Shown here: piece by piece, positions 1 through 7,397 of the stretch
Layout of the letters: each line of letters starts with the position of its first letter
Position numbering within the stretch: position 1 is the first letter of the stretch
Assembly: GCA_030836365.1 (NCBI GenBank)
Contig: JAURQB010000161.1
Span: 1-15,772 of the forward strand
DNA from: Bdellovibrionota bacterium
GTDB lineage: Bacteria; Bdellovibrionota; Bacteriovoracia; Bacteriovoracales; Bacteriovoracaceae
Reading direction: 5' to 3'
DNA: 15,772 nucleotides
The notes under the pieces: model-generated
The model's database searches: none
What the model was told of the DNA's origin: nothing
What the model saw: the letters and a program-made list of their open reading frames with translations, nothing else
Translations under genes and position numbers: made by a program

Positions 1-46
1 AAGATCGATGGAATTTTATCAACTAAAATTTATTGAGCGAGGATAT

Positions 47-814
47 ATGGGACTATTAACGGGAAAAAAAGCGCTTATTCTTGGTGTGGCAAATGAAAAA
101 TCGATTGCTTGGGGAATTACTCGCGCACTTAAAGATCAAGGAGCAAGTGTCGCCCTGACATTTTTAAATGATCAGTTAAAAAAACGAGTGGAACCTTTAA
201 GTGTTGAATGTGGTGCAGATTTTATTCATGAAATGGACGTCACAATTGATGAGCATTACACGAGCTTGAAAGAGCGCGTGGAAAAAGAGTGGGGGAAGTT
301 TGATATTCTTATTCATTCTCTTGCTTTTGCTAATCGAGATGATCTTCGCTGTGACTTTAGTGACACAAGTCGAGAGGGTTTTAAATTAGCCTGTGATGTT
401 TCAGCTTTCAGTTTAATCGGCCTTTGTCATCATCTCAAAGATTTAATGAATGAAAATGGATCTGTTATTAGTATGACTTACTATGGATCAACTAAAGTTC
501 TTGATGGTTATAATGTGATGGGTGTGGCGAAAGCTGCTCTTGAAGCGAGTAACCGTTATCTTGCTTATGACCTTGGGAGAAAAGGTATTCGAGTGAATAC
601 GATTTCTGCCGGCCCAATCAGAACCTTGGCGGCCAGTGGAGTGAAGTCCATAAAAAAAGCATTTGAGGTGATTGAAGAAAATTCTCCACTCAGACGAAAC
701 GTGACGACTGAAGACGTTGGAGGCACGGCGGTTTATCTGGCCAGTGATCTCAGCAGTGGCGTAAGCGGGCAGGTCCTTTTTGTTGATAGTGGAATCAGTA
801 CGGTGGCCATGTAA
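47..814 (+). CDS. fabI: Enoyl-[acyl-carrier-protein] reductase (NADH), FabI
   Basis: FabI catalyses the last reduction of each fatty-acid elongation cycle, trans-2-enoyl-ACP to acyl-ACP, in the cytosol. The 255-residue product is close to the family's usual 255-262. It shows the FabI-type nucleotide loop GVANEKSIAWGI (13-24), the catalytic set Y145, Y155 and K162 (YNVMGVAK), and the ISAGPIRTLAASG substrate-loop signature. Residue 93 is Ala (HSLAFAN), as in many Gram-positive FabIs, where E. coli has Gly. The frame is open back to an ATG at 8, but the ATG at 47 is preferred: GCGAGGAT precedes it and MGLLTGKKALI aligns with the conserved FabI N-terminus. The stop codon TAA is followed directly by the ATG of the deaminase gene, so the two are almost certainly co-transcribed. 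Confidence 0.95.
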   Translation: MGLLTGKKALILGVANEKSIAWGITRALKDQGASVALTFLNDQLKKRVEPLSVECGADFIHEMDVTIDEHYTSLKERVEKEWGKFDILIHSLAFANRDDLRCDFSDTSREGFKLACDVSAFSLIGLCHHLKDLMNENGSVISMTYYGSTKVLDGYNVMGVAKAALEASNRYLAYDLGRKGIRVNTISAGPIRTLAASGVKSIKKAFEVIEENSPLRRNVTTEDVGGTAVYLASDLSSGVSGQVLFVDSGISTVAM

Positions 815-1795
815 ATGGATTATCGCTCGATAAAAAAAGTTGAACTTCACCGCCATTTAGACGGAAGTGTTCGTTTTGAAACGATCATCGATCTGGCCCG
901 CAAAAAAAATATCGACCTTGGTGTGCCGCTGGGGAGTAGAGAGGAACTTTTTCAAAAGGCTAAAGTTCTGATGCCGATGAGTGGACTTCAAGAAGTCTTA
1001 GATTCTTTTTGGATAACCCAGAAAGTTATGTGCGACGAAGAAAGTATCGAGCGAATTGCATTTGAAAATGTGGAAGACGCGTATCTTGATGGGATTGAGT
1101 TAATTGAGCTGAGGTTTGCACCGACTTTTATCAGGGAAGGAAAAACTATTCCGTATGATCTCATTATAGAAAGTGTGATGAAGGGCGTTCGGCGGGGAAT
1201 GAAAAAATATCCAATTAAAGTTGGACTCATTCATATTGTTCCTCGCGCCCTTAGCCTTAAAGAAAGTGAGGACGCCACCACAGAAATGCTGAAGTTTAAA
1301 GCGAGGAGTGGAAAAGATTTAATTGTTGGCTTTGACCTCGCCGATGGTGAGGAGTTTGAACTAATCGAAACATTCAAGCCAGTGTTAGAGCGTGCACGCG
1401 CAGCAGGGCTTGGGGTGACGGTTCATAGTGGAGAAAACACTAGCAGTTCGCACGTGAAAAAAACCATTGAGTTTTTAAATGTTCAAAGAATTGGCCATGG
1501 AATTAAAGTGATGGATGATCCGAAGGTGATGGAGCTGGCGCTCGAGCGCGGTATTCATTTTGAAGTATGCCCAACATCCAATTGGCTTACTCGCTGTGTG
1601 GATAAAATTGAAAATCATCCGATAAAAAAAATGCTCGATTTTGGTTTGAGTGTCAGTCTTAATTCTGATGACCCGCATATTATGAATATTGATCTCACCC
1701 ATGAATATGAGGTTTGTCACCGATTTTTAGGAGTCAAGGAAGAAGACTTTATGCAGATGAATGCTCATGCGAAAGCAGCTTCATTTATTAAATAA
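815..1795 (+). CDS. add: Adenosine deaminase family protein
   Basis: This is a metal-dependent deaminase of the adenosine deaminase family, expected to convert adenosine to inosine and ammonia in purine salvage. The 326-residue length matches bacterial Add (about 330). Visible motifs: the HxH zinc ligands H12/H14 in ELHRHLDGS, the third ligand H204 and catalytic Glu E207 in VTVHSGE, H228 in RIGHGI, CPTSNWLT at 252-259, and D285/D286 in SLNSDDPH. The purine-binding loop normally reads DLAGDE but here reads DLADGE (174-179), so specificity may differ. An aminodeoxyfutalosine or other aminopurine deaminase is the main alternative. The ATG follows the fabI stop with no spacer and only a weak GGTGG upstream, so translation is probably coupled to fabI. 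Confidence 0.85.
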   Translation: MDYRSIKKVELHRHLDGSVRFETIIDLARKKNIDLGVPLGSREELFQKAKVLMPMSGLQEVLDSFWITQKVMCDEESIERIAFENVEDAYLDGIELIELRFAPTFIREGKTIPYDLIIESVMKGVRRGMKKYPIKVGLIHIVPRALSLKESEDATTEMLKFKARSGKDLIVGFDLADGEEFELIETFKPVLERARAAGLGVTVHSGENTSSSHVKKTIEFLNVQRIGHGIKVMDDPKVMELALERGIHFEVCPTSNWLTRCVDKIENHPIKKMLDFGLSVSLNSDDPHIMNIDLTHEYEVCHRFLGVKEEDFMQMNAHAKAASFIK

Positions 1796-1807
1796 ACATT
1801 TCTCGAT

Positions 1808-1823
1808 AAATTAAATTTAATTT
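1808..1823. repeat. Perfect 16-bp A/T-only palindrome
   Basis: AAATTAAATTTAATTT lies in the 50-bp gap between the deaminase gene and the next GTG start. It reads the same on both strands and has no loop, so it makes a poor terminator. It could be a protein-binding site, or it could be chance in such AT-rich DNA. Confidence 0.4.
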
Positions 1824-1845
1824 CATAAGTGTCCGATAGGTTAAT

Positions 1846-2994
1846 GTGAATAAATTTTTCTATTTATTTCTATTATTTTTTACTTACCGAGCAGCCGCTG
1901 AAGGTCCAAATCCAATTGATTTCTTTCCTGCGAATGATCAGTTTAATATTTTTCTAGGCCCTAATAATAGAATTTTACTTCAGTCTAAATATCCAGGAGA
2001 TGGTTGCGATTACTTGAACAGCTTTCAAGAAAATATGATTAAGTGGCGAAATAAAGTCGAAGACCGCCAAGATGGATCTTCGGCCCAATGCCAATGTGGG
2101 CGAAAAGAAATTGACCCTGATATACAAAACTTTTTTATGGGCAGAGAGTTAAGAGAACGAGAGATTTCTGACTGGCAGCTTCTTAAAAAAAGAAGAGTGC
2201 TGGGCAATGTTACATCTCATTGCTATATGGATTTGACAGACTCCGTTCCAGAGCGAATGAAAGACCTGGCCGTCAGGCAAATGGTTTTAGATAAAAACTT
2301 ATTTGAAAGTACAATTTTTCTACAAGATGGAGTCAATTGCTACAACACAGGATTATTTGCTGCAGGCATACTTAATGCCGAAAGGTACGTTGGAGATCTG
2401 GAGCTTTCTCGCATTTTAGAAGAGCCGATATGTCAGTGGGTGAAGACGGGAAATGCTGAACCTGGAGATCTTGTCGCTTATTACTGGCAAGATCGTAATG
2501 GAAACTTACATAACCCCGTGCATCTTGCAACTTACGTTGGAAATGGAATGGTGTTTGATAAAAAGGGAGGTGCAAAAGATCGTCCCTTTCAACTATCAAC
2601 CCTTGAGTATACAGAAGAAGTCTACCAACACCCTAGTAAAAATTTAGTTCGAAAATTTTATCGATGTCGATCACCTCAAGAGCTAAAAGAGAAGCTAAGA
2701 GAGTTCCCTGAGATTGCCAGGCTTTGGGATGACGTTGATGAAATTGAGCGATGTTATCAAGGCATATTTGTCAACAATGAGTTAACCTTTGAAGAAGTTG
2801 ATTATCTTAGAGATACTGTCCTTATAGGGGTGTTAGGAGAGCTTGATTTATTGCTTAAAGATCTGCAAGTTTATGACAGAGAAAAAATGGAATATTCCAT
2901 TATTCCTGGAAAAGAGGAAGAGTACGTTATTCTTCAAGCAATTTATCGCAGGGCCTCAACAATGGTGGATGATCAACACGGCCGTTCTTTTTAA
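1846..2994 (+). CDS. Secreted protein with NlpC/P60- or CHAP-like Cys/His core
   Basis: No confident family could be named for this 382-residue protein. Residues 1-18 form a signal peptide (MNKFFYLFLLFFTYRAAA), so it is probably exported to the periplasm or beyond. The middle resembles papain-like NlpC/P60 or CHAP hydrolases, with a possible nucleophile C165 in DGVNCYNTG, then the GDLVAYYW strand (207-214), H226 in PVHLATYVGNGMVF and D238 as a possible third residue. Such enzymes usually cut peptidoglycan peptides, but that activity is an inference. Eight cysteines (54, 82, 84, 126, 165, 196, 274, 303) suggest disulfides around the core. The C-terminal 110 residues are acidic and helical with no recognised domain. 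The GTG start is chosen because AGG lies seven bases upstream and it gives the signal peptide; the nearby ATG at 1844 is followed at once by a stop. Confidence 0.75.
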   Translation: MNKFFYLFLLFFTYRAAAEGPNPIDFFPANDQFNIFLGPNNRILLQSKYPGDGCDYLNSFQENMIKWRNKVEDRQDGSSAQCQCGRKEIDPDIQNFFMGRELREREISDWQLLKKRRVLGNVTSHCYMDLTDSVPERMKDLAVRQMVLDKNLFESTIFLQDGVNCYNTGLFAAGILNAERYVGDLELSRILEEPICQWVKTGNAEPGDLVAYYWQDRNGNLHNPVHLATYVGNGMVFDKKGGAKDRPFQLSTLEYTEEVYQHPSKNLVRKFYRCRSPQELKEKLREFPEIARLWDDVDEIERCYQGIFVNNELTFEEVDYLRDTVLIGVLGELDLLLKDLQVYDREKMEYSIIPGKEEEYVILQAIYRRASTMVDDQHGRSF

Positions 2995-3059
2995 GAATAT
3001 TAAAAATTTTATCTATTTAAATTTCTACCCCTCTACTTTATATCTGCGATGATAATCTC

Positions 3060-3077
3060 ATCACTCAGTGATATAAT
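3060..3077 (+). promoter_or_regulatory. Putative extended -10 promoter with overlapping inverted repeat
   Basis: TATAAT at 3072-3077 is preceded by TGA, giving an extended -10 element, and no good -35 hexamer is seen. Transcription would start near 3084, just before the AACGGAG ribosome binding site. The inverted repeat ATCACT-C-AGTGAT (3060-3072) overlaps the -10 and could be an operator. The promoter serves the acyltransferase-domain gene at 3098. Confidence 0.45.
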
Positions 3078-3097
3078 TAATATGAACGGAGATTTTT

Positions 3098-3919
3098 ATG
3101 ATACACAAAAATGTCGAGTACATGGGGGAGCTTCCGCATAATACTTGGAGAAAAATTGCGATCAATACTTGGGATTTAGATCGAGGGGGGAAAATACTCT
3201 CAAGGTTGGAGTTAAATCCAGAACCAGCGATGGAATATGTTAAGAAATTAAATGAATCAAGCGAGGAGAAAGTTACGCTCACTCATTTTCTTGGTGTCTG
3301 CTTGGGAAAACTTCAAGAAGAATTCCCCTTACTGCGCTCTACTGTACGGGGAAGAAAAATATTTCAACGAAAAAACTGTGACGTTTTTTTTCATGTTTCT
3401 AGAGTGAATGAAAAAGGAGAAGAAGACTTATCAGGTAAAGTTATTCGTCAAGTCAACAGGATGTCATCAATTGACCTGGCAACAGAATTGAACTCCAAGG
3501 GACGGGAAATTAAAAAGAAGGAAGACACAACTTTTAAATCGATTAAAAAATTGATTTCTTTTATGCCCAATTTTTTGATCGCCTCTGTATTAAATATCTC
3601 TTCCTTCATCCAAATTCGATTAAATATATGGTCACCGCTTTTAGGAACTCAGCAAGATACGTTTGGTAGTTTGATGCTCACCAATGTCGGTGTGTTCGGT
3701 GTTAAAGAGTCGTTTGTTCCATTTGTTCCGTACTCGGGCATTCATGTCATTTGTTGTATGGGAGCGGTTTTTGACGATGTCGTTTTACGTGATGGTGAAA
3801 TTCGCCCAGGGAAAAAACTTATTCTTTCATGGTCCATTGATCATCGCCTAGTTGATGGAAGCACTGCTGCTAAAATGGCGAATCGGTTGACCGAGCTATT
3901 TGAAAAACCGGGGTTTTAA
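3098..3919 (+). CDS. Stand-alone 2-oxoacid dehydrogenase (E2) acyltransferase-type domain protein
   Basis: This 273-residue protein has the catalytic-domain fold of dihydrolipoamide acyltransferases and chloramphenicol acetyltransferase. Its C-terminal motif SIDHRLVDG (246-254) carries the catalytic His H249 and D253. Upstream, FGSLMLTNVGVFG (189-201) and VPYSGIHV (210-217) match the strands that precede this motif in E2 proteins. There is no lipoyl domain and no peripheral subunit-binding domain, and no E1 or E3 gene is nearby, so it is unlikely to be the E2 core of a classical dehydrogenase complex. Lone domains of this type occur in many bacteria with unproven acyl-transfer roles. A hydrophobic stretch at 153-172 is part of the fold or a membrane contact. 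AACGGAG seven bases upstream supports the ATG. Substrate unknown. Confidence 0.8.
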   Translation: MIHKNVEYMGELPHNTWRKIAINTWDLDRGGKILSRLELNPEPAMEYVKKLNESSEEKVTLTHFLGVCLGKLQEEFPLLRSTVRGRKIFQRKNCDVFFHVSRVNEKGEEDLSGKVIRQVNRMSSIDLATELNSKGREIKKKEDTTFKSIKKLISFMPNFLIASVLNISSFIQIRLNIWSPLLGTQQDTFGSLMLTNVGVFGVKESFVPFVPYSGIHVICCMGAVFDDVVLRDGEIRPGKKLILSWSIDHRLVDGSTAAKMANRLTELFEKPGF

Positions 3920-3971
3920 TTTTATTATTTCACCTTTCACTCTACTTTCATCATTTAAAGGAATCATTTAT

Positions 3972-4805
3972 ATGTCTTCAGAATATCAACCGCCAAAAAA
4001 ATGGGTTTGGGAAAAAGGAAACGGTGGAAAATTTGCGAATATTAATCGCCCCGTTAGTGGAAAAACTCACGATAAAAAATTGAATCGCGGAAAGCATGAC
4101 TTTCAACTTTACTCTTTGGCCACTCCAAATGGAGTCAAAGTAACGGTGATGTTTGAAGAATTGTTGGAGCTTGGAATTAGTGAAGCTGAATATGATGCCT
4201 ACAGTATCAATATCCTTGAAGGGGATCAATTTGGAAGTGAATTTGTTGAGATAAATCCTAACTCAAAAATTCCGGCCCTTATTCATTTGAGTAGCACGGG
4301 TGATATTCGGTTATTTGAATCCGGTTCCATCCTAATATATCTGGCCGATTATTTTAAAGCGTTCATTCCCAAAAATTTTACTAAGCGTGCAGAAGTGATG
4401 AATTGGCTTTTTTGGCAAATGGGGAGCGCGCCTTATCTTGGCGGTGGCTTTGGGCATTTTTACGCCTACGCCCCAGAAAAAATTAAATATTGTATTGACC
4501 GCTTTGCGATGGAAACAAAAAGACAACTGGATGTTTTAGATAAACAACTCGCTAAAAATAAATATATTACTGGTGAAGAGTACACGATTGCGGATATGGC
4601 AATATGGCCTTGGTATGGAGGACTTGTTTTGGGAGAGCTGTATGGCGCGGCCGAATTTTTGGAGGTGAACGCTTACACACATCTCACTCGTTGGGCGAAT
4701 GAAATTAAACAAAGGCCTGCAGTTAGTCGCGGTGTTCGTGTGAATAAAAGTTGGGGAGAGCAAGCGCTTCAGATGCCAGAACGGCATTCGGCAGCTGATT
4801 TTTAA
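3972..4805 (+). CDS. yghU: YghU-type (Nu-class) glutathione S-transferase / disulfide-bond oxidoreductase
   Basis: This 277-residue protein closely resembles E. coli YghU along its whole length. The N-terminal extension carries FANINRPVSG (21-30), followed by a thioredoxin-like domain with TPNGVKVT (51-58), NPNSKIPAL and ESGSIL, and then a helical domain with MNWLFWQMG, GGGFGHFY and EYTIADMAIWPW. Nu-class enzymes bind two glutathiones, use the Thr/Asn of the TPNG region rather than Tyr or Ser, and reduce disulfides and organic peroxides in the cytosol. The frame stays open upstream into the end of the preceding gene, but the ATG at 3972 is chosen because AAAGGA lies nine bases upstream and the protein then starts as YghU does. 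The gene follows the acyltransferase gene by 52 bp and may share its transcript. Confidence 0.92.
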   Translation: MSSEYQPPKKWVWEKGNGGKFANINRPVSGKTHDKKLNRGKHDFQLYSLATPNGVKVTVMFEELLELGISEAEYDAYSINILEGDQFGSEFVEINPNSKIPALIHLSSTGDIRLFESGSILIYLADYFKAFIPKNFTKRAEVMNWLFWQMGSAPYLGGGFGHFYAYAPEKIKYCIDRFAMETKRQLDVLDKQLAKNKYITGEEYTIADMAIWPWYGGLVLGELYGAAEFLEVNAYTHLTRWANEIKQRPAVSRGVRVNKSWGEQALQMPERHSAADF

Positions 4806-4814
4806 ACCCAATTG

Positions 4815-4837
4815 TAATCGTCGGTTTTTGACGATTA
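4815..4837. repeat. Inverted repeat after yghU (8-bp stem, 7-base loop)
   Basis: TAATCGTC and GACGATTA pair perfectly around the loop GGTTTTT, ten bases after the yghU stop. It is placed like a transcription end, but no T-run follows the stem, so an intrinsic terminator is doubtful. It may be an RNA-stabilising hairpin or an operator for the downstream gene. Confidence 0.45.
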
Positions 4838-4869
4838 ATTTCTCGCTATAAAAGGGTCTTAATTTTGAC

Positions 4870-4881
4870 TATAATTACTAG
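4870..4881 (+). promoter_or_regulatory. Putative -10 element directly before a GTG start (possible leaderless transcript)
   Basis: A consensus TATAAT lies at 4870-4875, so transcription would begin about seven bases later, at or next to the GTG at 4882. No Shine-Dalgarno sequence precedes that GTG, which fits leaderless translation. No clear -35 hexamer is seen at 16-18 bp. Confidence 0.35.
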
Positions 4882-5769
4882 GTGAAAAGTTTAATTCCAC
4901 TACTAGTTCTCCTAAATACGGCCATGGTGATGGCGTTGGATAATTGCGAGGCATTGAAGAAAAAATATGCTTGTGCAAATGGTGCGACGTATCCGATTCA
5001 TTTAACTTTTGATGACGGCCCTGCACCGGGGCGAACAGAGCTCGTTCTTGCTGCCTTAAAAAAACATGAAGTAACCGCTACCTTTTTTGTCAACGGAGAT
5101 CGTCTGACTCCAGATTCAAATCGAAGTTATGAAAAGAACATTCGCACATTGAGAAAAATAATCGATGCAGGTTACCCGATTGGTTCTCATGGCTTTCATC
5201 ACGAGCATCACAGTAAAATGTCTAAAGAAAAACTGAAAAGAGAACTTCAAAAAGCGCGGACAGCTGGAGTGGGTGTTGTCGTCGATGGCATTAGACAAGG
5301 AGAATTTTTAACCAAGCCTCTATTATTTCGTCTTCCTTACGGCGATGGCTGGCATCCCTTAACAACTAATCCAAGAAATAATCAGCAAGTGATGAATGCG
5401 CTTAAAGAAATGGGGTTTACTCATGTTGGGTGGCCTCATAATGGAGGATCTCGCGGGCTTCATATTTCTGACTGGAGCCGTGGTAAAGACTATCAAGATT
5501 TGCTTTTAAAGCGCATATGCGAGTTCAAAGGTGGAATTGTATTAATGCATGATATTCAACCCCACACGGCCAGAGGCATTGATCAGTGGATATCTGCTGT
5601 AAAGTGCCTCGGCCATCCAATTACTTCAATTGATCCTTTTTTATCAGACTCTCAATCTGTCCAAGTTTGTGAGGCGGCTGAACCCATGGAGCCGCCAAAG
5701 GCCCCTGAGGAAACAGAATCAATTCTAGAAGTTCTGGATCATTTAGGGGAGAGTGAGGTCGAAGAATGA
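4882..5769 (+). CDS. Secreted polysaccharide deacetylase (CE4, NodB homology domain)
   Basis: This metal-dependent deacetylase removes N-acetyl groups from a polysaccharide such as peptidoglycan or chitin. The 295-residue protein begins with a signal peptide (about 1-18). It shows all five CE4 motifs: TFDDGP (42-47; D44 base, D45 metal), SHGFHH (H103 and H107 metal ligands), RLPYG (150-154), a DW at 197-198 and LMHD (H223). Residues 265-295 form a Pro/Glu-rich acidic tail after the domain. All catalytic positions are intact, so it should be active. The substrate cannot be read from sequence; in predatory Bdellovibrio, CE4 enzymes deacetylate prey peptidoglycan, a possible parallel. The GTG at 4882 gives a proper signal peptide; an ATG at 4924 would remove most of it. 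It overlaps the next gene by ATGA, so the two are translationally coupled. Confidence 0.88.
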   Translation: MKSLIPLLVLLNTAMVMALDNCEALKKKYACANGATYPIHLTFDDGPAPGRTELVLAALKKHEVTATFFVNGDRLTPDSNRSYEKNIRTLRKIIDAGYPIGSHGFHHEHHSKMSKEKLKRELQKARTAGVGVVVDGIRQGEFLTKPLLFRLPYGDGWHPLTTNPRNNQQVMNALKEMGFTHVGWPHNGGSRGLHISDWSRGKDYQDLLLKRICEFKGGIVLMHDIQPHTARGIDQWISAVKCLGHPITSIDPFLSDSQSVQVCEAAEPMEPPKAPEETESILEVLDHLGESEVEE

Positions 5770-6203
5770 AAATGACTTTTTTAATATTTTTATACTTAAC
5801 TTCTTTTGCCGTCTTATCTAATGAAGGGCCAAAGATTGAATCATACCGGAACTTTGAAGTTGTAAAGCTTAAAAAGTTCACGGAAATCTATATGGAACAT
5901 CCTCTGTCAAAAAAGAAAATTAAAATTTTTAGTCAAGTGATGAGAGATGATGTCTTGTGGATTTTTGCGCCTAAAACGAGTGATAAAATTATCCTTGCCA
6001 CAAGGCCAATGATTGCAGGAGCAGAGCCAAGTAATTTTTGGATTATTGAAAATGGAAAAACACGTCATCTTGGTTCCACTAAATGTGCCAAAAATGAGGT
6101 AAAATCAATTTCATTAGCCCAAATTGATTATCTTTGCTTGAGCATTGACCCTCAAAATCCACTGGAATACTTAGAAGAAAAGGTACGCTTAAAGGTTCAG
6201 TGA
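5766..6203 (+). CDS. Small secreted protein of unknown function, coupled to the deacetylase
   Basis: No family is recognised. The 145-residue product starts with a signal peptide (MKMTFLIFLYLTSFAVLSN, about 1-19). The mature part is basic, with alternating hydrophobic segments that suggest a beta-rich fold: KIKIFSQVM, VLWIFAPK, KIILATRP and FWIIENGK. Its only two cysteines, C107 and C124, could form a disulfide. The start overlaps the deacetylase stop as ATGA, with GAGTGAGG just upstream inside the deacetylase coding region. Such tight coupling suggests a functional partnership with the deacetylase, for example binding the same polymer, but nothing in the sequence proves this. Confidence 0.7.
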   Translation: MKMTFLIFLYLTSFAVLSNEGPKIESYRNFEVVKLKKFTEIYMEHPLSKKKIKIFSQVMRDDVLWIFAPKTSDKIILATRPMIAGAEPSNFWIIENGKTRHLGSTKCAKNEVKSISLAQIDYLCLSIDPQNPLEYLEEKVRLKVQ

Positions 6204-6338
6204 GTCTCTCTAAGTAGTGGAATTTTCTTATTCAGTGTTTTGTTTAACTCAATTTTAGTGTGTTAATTTTTCAAATATTCTTGGCCGTGATTAAAACCTT
6301 TGTTAGTACGAAGAATAATGATGAAAAGGTAAAAATTA
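6204..6338. other. Intergenic region, 135 bp
   Basis: This is the longest gap in the first block. I see no convincing terminator, RNA gene or promoter here, only AT-rich sequence ending in the AAAAGG ribosome binding site of the next gene. Confidence 0.5.
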
Positions 6339-7361
6339 ATGCTTAAAAAATTAATCTGTATTTATTTGTTGATGATCACTTTCTTTGCGTCAGCAAATAC
6401 GCGCATCGATCAGGAGTTCACACGCTTTTATCAAAGTGATCGACTTGCTTTCAATAAGTGTGGGATGAATATTAAATATTTTTTGTCCCACTTAAAAAAT
6501 AAAAACATTGATCTTACTGGTGGTTATGTTGTGTCTATTCACGAGGGTATGGGGTTACTTAATCATTTTGAAGGGAGATGGGGAAGACCTGATACTTATG
6601 AAAACGGTGTTTCATACAGTCGCTCCAATTGGTATTTTCATGTTTTTGCCGTGATTGATGGGATGGCCTATGACTTTAGCCATGAAAGTAATCAGGCAAT
6701 GCCACTGGCCGAATATTTAAAAAGGTCCTACATTCCAAAATATAGAACCAATACTATTTTTATTGCAGGAAAACTTGATCAGAAAAAAGTGCTGGAGAAA
6801 TTTCTTGAGGTGAAGATGAAAATATACCCCTTAGATACCTATGAAAACAAAATGGGGCCAAGCGTTTATGAAGGGAAGTTTTATGAGCTATTTTCCTCTG
6901 TTGGTTACTCTGTTCCAGAAAAAAAACTGGAGAGGAATAGTGAAAACATTCCTCGTTATTTACCTCGTACGTATGGAAGTATGAAGCTTGGAGAGTCAGG
7001 TGATTTTATTCGGGCAAGTTTGGTTGATGAAAAAAATAAGGTCAGCATATTGAATGACCTCTCATTGGAGCTTTTAGGCGATAGTTACGGGATCGATGCA
7101 ACGGCATCGGTATTATGCCGAGCTCTTGGTTATCCAGGAAGTGCAACGGTTTATACAAAGCAAAAGGAAGTTACTGATAAGGAAGGAAGGCTAACGGAAC
7201 TTAATTGTTCTTATTACCCTCGTCGTGAGTCACAAGAGCTTGGAATTGAGGACACAAAGTGCTCTTTTCGTTATATTAAAAATGATCAGCACTACAATAG
7301 AAAAGTCCTCAAGCAAGTGGGCTGCACAAGCTTTCAGGACTTTTTGTCAAACAAGCTGTGA
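6339..7361 (+). CDS. Secreted protein with possible transglutaminase-like Cys/His/Asp core
   Basis: I do not recognise a named family. Residues 1-19 are a signal peptide (MLKKLICIYLLMITFFASA), so the 340-residue product is exported. The first half has the order seen in papain/transglutaminase-fold amidases: C41 at the start of a helix (FNKCGMNIKYFLSHL), H101 in WYFHVFAVIDG and D112 in AYDFSHE, spaced as a Cys-His-Asp triad. N-terminal glutamine amidases and protein glutaminases share this layout, so a secreted deamidase or cross-linking enzyme is possible; this is inference only. The second half (about 210-340) has four cysteines (260, 290, 308, 329), enough for two disulfides, and no recognised domain. 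AAAAGG about ten bases upstream supports the ATG. It is the last plus-strand gene before the convergent haem operon. Confidence 0.72.
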   Translation: MLKKLICIYLLMITFFASANTRIDQEFTRFYQSDRLAFNKCGMNIKYFLSHLKNKNIDLTGGYVVSIHEGMGLLNHFEGRWGRPDTYENGVSYSRSNWYFHVFAVIDGMAYDFSHESNQAMPLAEYLKRSYIPKYRTNTIFIAGKLDQKKVLEKFLEVKMKIYPLDTYENKMGPSVYEGKFYELFSSVGYSVPEKKLERNSENIPRYLPRTYGSMKLGESGDFIRASLVDEKNKVSILNDLSLELLGDSYGIDATASVLCRALGYPGSATVYTKQKEVTDKEGRLTELNCSYYPRRESQELGIEDTKCSFRYIKNDQHYNRKVLKQVGCTSFQDFLSNKL

Positions 7362-7381
7362 GGACTTTGTCTCTAATAATC

Positions 7382-7397
7382 TACTAATATTTTAGTA
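7382..7397. terminator. Weak A/T hairpin between convergent genes
   Basis: TACTAA and TTAGTA pair around a TATT loop in the 30-bp gap between the convergent 6339 gene and hemE, and the hairpin includes the hemE stop codon. The stem has only two G/C pairs, so if it ends transcription at all it is weak, possibly in both directions. Confidence 0.25.

Noticed and set aside
1..36. Possible tail of an upstream gene ending with TGA at 34-36
   Set aside because: Frame 1 is open for only 11 codons at the window edge, which is expected by chance; no recognisable sequence.
8..46. Longer FabI start at the ATG at 8
   Set aside because: The 13 extra residues match no FabI N-terminus, and the ATG at 47 has a GAGGA-like ribosome binding site and the conserved MGLLTGK start.
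314..334. Ala at FabI position 93, a site linked to triclosan and diazaborine resistance in E. coli
   Set aside because: Ala at this site is normal in Bacillus- and Staphylococcus-type FabI, so it is not evidence for resistance.
3900..3971. YghU starting at the in-frame ATG at 3900, overlapping the previous gene
   Set aside because: The extra 24 residues have no counterpart in YghU, and the ATG at 3972 has a good AAAGGA.
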